From Hymenobacter lucidus (GTDB lineage: Bacteria; Bacteroidota; Bacteroidia; Cytophagales; Hymenobacteraceae), in contig NZ_JAJADR010000001.1 in NCBI RefSeq assembly GCF_020447265.1, forward strand, positions 620,001 to 684,000: a stretch of 64,000 nucleotides of DNA. Reading direction: 5' to 3'. This document shows positions 61,041-64,000 of this stretch, piece after piece; within the stretch, counting starts at the first letter, position 1; each line of letters starts with the position of its first letter. The position numbers and the translations under genes are program-made. The notes under the pieces are model-generated. The model was not told the DNA's origin and did no database searches. It saw only the letters and a program-made list of their open reading frames with translations.

Positions 61041-62441
61041 CTACTTGCGCCCGAGCCAGTTTTCGGGGTTCAGATTGGAGCTGTTGCGCCACACCTGAAA
61101 CTGCAGCTCCGAGGTGCCGTCGGGGCCGGTATATACCGTCCCGATCTGCTGGCGCATATCCACTTGCTGGCCTTCCGTTACGCTCACGGTGCGCAGCTTG
61201 GCATACACCGTGAAGTACTCGCCGTGTTGAATCATGACGATGTTGTTCATGCCGGCAATGCTGGCCACGGTGAGCACCTTACCCTCGAAAATAGAGCGGA
61301 CCGGCTCTCCGGCGCTGGTCTGAATATCGACGCCCCGGTTTTCGACGATGACGTTTTTGAGCACAGGATGGGCGTGCCGGCCGAAGCGCTGCGAAATAAA
61401 GCCCCGGGCCACGGGCCACAGCAGCCGGCCCCGGTTTTCGGCAAATGACGAGGAAATAACCGCCGTTTCGGGCGTCAGCGTCACTTTATCCACCCGCTCC
61501 ACGGCTTCTTCCTCCGCTGCTTCAGCGGCGGCCGAAGCAGCGCGACTGGTAGTAGCGGGACTACGCGTGGCCGCCGTGCCGGAGCCGGTATTGGCCCGGG
61601 CGGCATTGGCGCGGGCCTTGGCGGCCGCCGCCCGGGCAGCAGCACGGGCGGCACGGGCAATTTCTTCCCGCACTCGTTCGGCAATCAGGTTGTCGAGGCG
61701 GCCGATGGCCTGTTGCCGCTCGGCCAGCTCCTGCCGCAGACTTTCCTCCTGTTGGCTCAGCTTAGTTACAACCTGATCCTGCTGGGTTTTGAGCGTTACC
61801 AGGTTACGGTTTTCGGAGAGTTGGGTAGTCAGCAACGAGCTTTTTTCCTGCTTTTTCACCGTCAGCCCCGTCAGCTGCTGGCTTAGGCGTTGCTTGGTGC
61901 TCGAAATTTGGGCGGCCTGGGTTTTGCGTACTTCCGAATACTGCCGGATGTAGCGCAGGCGCAGCATAAACTGGTTGAACGACTCGGCCGCAAACAGGAA
62001 CATGATGCGGTTATAGCTGTTGGCTGTCTTCGAGGAAGCATAAATCATGCGCGCGTACTCGGCCCGCAGCTGCTCCAGGCTCTGCTGGGTTTGCTGCACC
62101 TGCGTCTCGGTCTGCTTCACATCCGACTCGATGTACTTGAGCTGGGAAGACGTGTTTTTGATAACCCCTTGCTGCACCGTGAGCTTTTCCTTCAGGGCAT
62201 TAAGCTGGCCCACCGAAGCCTGCTTCTGCTTCTGGGTTTGTTCCAGAATGCGGCTCGTCTCCTGGATGCGCTTCAGCGTAGCCCGCCGCTCGCGCTCCAG
62301 TTGAGCCTTGCTTTTTTTAGCGGGCGTAGTGGTACGGCTGCGGGATTTGGTACTGCGCTGCGCCCACGCCGGCCCCACCTGCAGCAGCAGCAGGCTCAGC
62401 AGCAGCACGACAAACGCGGTACGCTTATTTTTTGCGAACAT
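61041..62441 (-). CDS. EnvC-like murein hydrolase activator with degenerate M23 domain
   Basis: 466 residues from ATG 62441, with signal peptide (AFVVLLLSLLLLQVGPAWAQ). Residues about 30-270 are long coiled coils (RRATLKRIQETSRILEQTQKQ, IESDVKQTETQVQQTQQSLEQL), as in EnvC. An Ala-rich linker leads to the M23 (LytM) domain, about 345-466: WPVARGFISQRFGRHAHPVL, ENRGVDIQTSAGEPVRSIF, TVYAKLRTVSV and SELQFQVWR. The usual zinc-binding His residues are replaced: HxGxD reads NRGVD, and the later YxHL and LHFE-type positions read YAKL and LQFQ. It is therefore likely an inactive domain that activates amidases, as in EnvC. Its start overlaps the end of the DUF4292 gene by 17 bases. Confidence 0.9.
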   Translation of the reverse strand: MFAKNKRTAFVVLLLSLLLLQVGPAWAQRSTKSRSRTTTPAKKSKAQLERERRATLKRIQETSRILEQTQKQKQASVGQLNALKEKLTVQQGVIKNTSSQLKYIESDVKQTETQVQQTQQSLEQLRAEYARMIYASSKTANSYNRIMFLFAAESFNQFMLRLRYIRQYSEVRKTQAAQISSTKQRLSQQLTGLTVKKQEKSSLLTTQLSENRNLVTLKTQQDQVVTKLSQQEESLRQELAERQQAIGRLDNLIAERVREEIARAARAAARAAAAKARANAARANTGSGTAATRSPATTSRAASAAAEAAEEEAVERVDKVTLTPETAVISSSFAENRGRLLWPVARGFISQRFGRHAHPVLKNVIVENRGVDIQTSAGEPVRSIFEGKVLTVASIAGMNNIVMIQHGEYFTVYAKLRTVSVTEGQQVDMRQQIGTVYTGPDGTSELQFQVWRNSSNLNPENWLGRK

Positions 62442-63192
62442 AGCCCTTCGGAACCGAGAACGGGAAGGACAGGCGCTCCTGGTCCACGTCCACATTCCGG
62501 TAGTTGATAGAAGCCGTGGCTAGCTTGCCGGTGGTGGGCTGACCCTGTATCAGCACCGAATAGGCAAACGGCAGGGCGTTGGGCTCCAGGGGCCGGAAAT
62601 CCGAGAAGTCGACCGTAAACTTGTTCTGGGTCTGCTGCTCGGCCAGCTTGATTTGCTGTACTCGGTTGCGCGTCAGCTCGATGAGTTGAGTGATGAGCAC
62701 GTTGCCTTCTTGAAACTCGACCTGCTGCATAGCCCCTTCGTCGCTGATTTTGGGTGTGGTGCTGGCTTCGGCGGGCAGGTAGTTGCCCAGCAGCAGGGCC
62801 TGCACCCGGTCGAAGGTTACGGGCACGTTCAGCAACCGGCTCAGATAGGCATAGTCGCCGGCGTAGTACTCCTTCTGCAGGTAATTGATGACCTGCACTG
62901 AGTCGCGGGTAATGTAGGCCCGCACCCCCTCAATACCGAGCGACACCGACAGCCAGATGGCGCTATCCTTGCGCACACGCAGGTTCAGGTTAGCCGTTTG
63001 CTGCAGCTGGGGCATATCAATCTTGATTTTGCCCTTGGCCTTGAGGTAGCGGAAATCCAGGTTTTTGGCCTTCACCAGCTCGGTGCCCTTGGCTGGCGCG
63101 GTAGTAGCCGACTTCGTGGGAAAAATCTTGCTGCTACAGCCACTCAGGAGCAGTCCAACCCACAGCAACACTACCGGAAAGCACTTATTCAT
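62425..63192 (-). CDS. DUF4292 lipoprotein
   Basis: 255 residues from ATG 63192. The lipobox LLSGCSS puts the lipidated Cys at about residue 19. The body (NLDFRYLKAKGKIKIDMPQLQQTANLNLRVRKDSAIWLSVSLGIEGVRAYITRDSVQVINYLQKEYY...) is the DUF4292 pattern, an amphipathic beta-fold related to LolA/LolB/LpoA-like lipid-binding proteins. It probably resides in the outer or inner membrane. It overlaps both neighbours (8 bases with the TPR gene, 17 with the EnvC-like gene), so the three are translated as one operon. In many Bacteroidota this TPR-DUF4292-EnvC order is conserved, which points to a role in envelope assembly. Confidence 0.88.
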   Translation of the reverse strand: MNKCFPVVLLWVGLLLSGCSSKIFPTKSATTAPAKGTELVKAKNLDFRYLKAKGKIKIDMPQLQQTANLNLRVRKDSAIWLSVSLGIEGVRAYITRDSVQVINYLQKEYYAGDYAYLSRLLNVPVTFDRVQALLLGNYLPAEASTTPKISDEGAMQQVEFQEGNVLITQLIELTRNRVQQIKLAEQQTQNKFTVDFSDFRPLEPNALPFAYSVLIQGQPTTGKLATASINYRNVDVDQERLSFPFSVPKGYVRKK

Positions 63193-64000
63193 AGAGTTTT
63201 TTGTCTTTGATCTTGCGGTCAATCAGGGCCGAAGCCCCGCCTGCCTTTTTGGCTCGTTGCCATTCGGCCATGGCCAGTTCTTTTTCGCCCAGCTGAAATA
63301 GCACGTCGCCATAATGCTCAATGATGGTGGCATCGGTGCTGGTTTTCAGAGCTTTTTCCAGGTTTTGCCGGGCCCCGGTGTAGTCCTTGAGCTTGTATAA
63401 AACCCAGGCGTACGTATCGAGGTAGGTATCGTTGGTCGGGAACTGCTTCACCAGCTTGCCCGACATTTCCTTGGCCCGCTCCAGCTTTTCGCCCCGCATC
63501 GAGAGGAAATAGCTGTAGTTGTTCAGCGCCTGGGCATTATTGGCGTCAAAGGTCAGAGCCGACTCGTAGGCTGCGTCCGACTTGGCGTATTCCTTTAGCT
63601 CGTGGTAGGCGTCGCCGAGCTGGGTGTCAATCTGAGCCAGCAACTCGGGGTTGTCGGTAGCCAGCTTGCGGCCGTATTCCAGGGCTTTCACACCTTTCAC
63701 GGGCTGCTTTTTCAGCAACTGAGCCACGCCGTTGTAGTACCAGAGCGGGGCCTGGTTCGGAAACAGCTCCAAGGCCCGGTCGGTGTGGTTGAGCAGGGAG
63801 TCAATCTGATTCAGCTCGGCGTCGATAAGCACCACCTGCTGCCAGATCTGGAACTTGGAATTATCGAGTCGGATGGCTTTGAGGTAATTCTGGCGGGCCA
63901 GTTCCTTGCGTTCAGTAATAATCTGAATGTCGCCGGCCACCGAAAACGCCTTGGCTTCCTTGGGGTGCACCTTGGTGGTAATGTCGGCCAAGTCCAGCGC
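63185..64000 (-). CDS. TPR-repeat protein (partial, cut by the right edge)
   Basis: The last 271 or so residues are visible and the frame runs off the right edge. At least five TPR-type helical pairs can be read: AKAFSVAGDIQIITERKELARQNYLKAIRLD, LWYYNGVAQLLKKQPVKGVKALEYGRKL, AQIDTQLGDAYHELKEYAKSDAAYESALTFDANN, TYLDTYAWVLYKLKDYTGARQNLEKAL and IEHYGDVLFQLGEKELAMAEWQRAKK. TPR proteins bind other proteins. The stop lies 8 bases inside the DUF4292 gene, so it leads the TPR-DUF4292-EnvC operon. The N-terminus, including any signal peptide, is outside the window. Confidence 0.88.
   Translation of the reverse strand, partial: ALDLADITTKVHPKEAKAFSVAGDIQIITERKELARQNYLKAIRLDNSKFQIWQQVVLIDAELNQIDSLLNHTDRALELFPNQAPLWYYNGVAQLLKKQPVKGVKALEYGRKLATDNPELLAQIDTQLGDAYHELKEYAKSDAAYESALTFDANNAQALNNYSYFLSMRGEKLERAKEMSGKLVKQFPTNDTYLDTYAWVLYKLKDYTGARQNLEKALKTSTDATIIEHYGDVLFQLGEKELAMAEWQRAKKAGGASALIDRKIKDKKLYE

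Overview
This is about 64 kb of a GC-rich Bacteroidota chromosome, most likely Hymenobacter or a close relative (family Hymenobacteraceae). Evidence for this: type IX secretion (T9SS) C-terminal sorting domains on two proteins; the giant T9SS/gliding translocon protein SprA in its usual company of ruvA, gcvH and vanZ; a TonB-dependent receptor with a carboxypeptidase-regulatory N-terminus; the Bacteroidota promoter type (TTG, about 19 nt, TAnnTTTG) in front of several genes; an exosortase of the XrtX kind with its associated membrane protein; a Bacteroidota-type T6SS tube (TssD) domain; and no consistent Shine-Dalgarno sequences. Most of the window reads as housekeeping chromosome by eye (high G+C). 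The one clear exception is an AT-rich gene at 9.1-11.3 kb.

Layout. 0-5.4 kb: a truncated secreted protein, a secreted glucuronoyl-esterase-like enzyme (CE15) with a nested carbohydrate-binding module and a T9SS tail, an unknown secreted protein and a VOC protein. 5.5-9 kb: endonuclease V, then a TssD-fusion protein with a tightly coupled small gene, a helical unknown protein, and intergenic regions full of palindromes plus an 11-unit, 21-bp tandem array. 9-11.3 kb: an AT-rich OLD-family ATPase/Toprim nuclease, probably acquired defence DNA. 11.4-25.8 kb: mfd, a YdjM-like membrane protein, a NYN-nuclease/cold-shock fusion, a thioesterase, an Mpo1-like protein, a GNAT acetyltransferase, yajQ, TerC, a membrane J-domain protein with a partner, a SpoU methyltransferase and mutS. 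26-30 kb: tRNA-Gly, an HNH nuclease whose stop codon lies inside tRNA-Leu, and a large unknown secreted protein. 30-35.4 kb: exosortase XrtX with its partner, a MoxR ATPase, a methyltransferase, a flippase and a GT4 glycosyltransferase, together suggesting an exopolysaccharide/cell-surface locus. 35.5-40.2 kb: a TonB-dependent receptor paired with a T9SS-sorted beta-helix protein. 40-44.4 kb: yicC, a small secreted protein and the gcvH-vanZ-M28 peptidase operon. 44.5-55.2 kb: maeB, ruvA and sprA. 55.4-59.5 kb: a tatA-tatA-gatA-mltD operon. 59.8-64 kb: a GAF-LytTR regulator and a TPR/DUF4292/EnvC envelope operon cut by the right edge.

Several genes work at the cell envelope: SprA and two T9SS clients, XrtX and polysaccharide genes, Tat components, the lytic transglycosylase MltD and a degenerate EnvC-like amidase activator. 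A second theme is genome maintenance: Mfd, MutS, RuvA and endonuclease V. The best candidates for something little described are the TssD fusion carrying a C-terminal HHSSFLAG-type domain with its coupled downstream gene, the 21-bp/heptad tandem array next to the AT-rich OLD nuclease, and the NYN-cold-shock fusion. All functional calls come from reading motifs by eye, with no database search.
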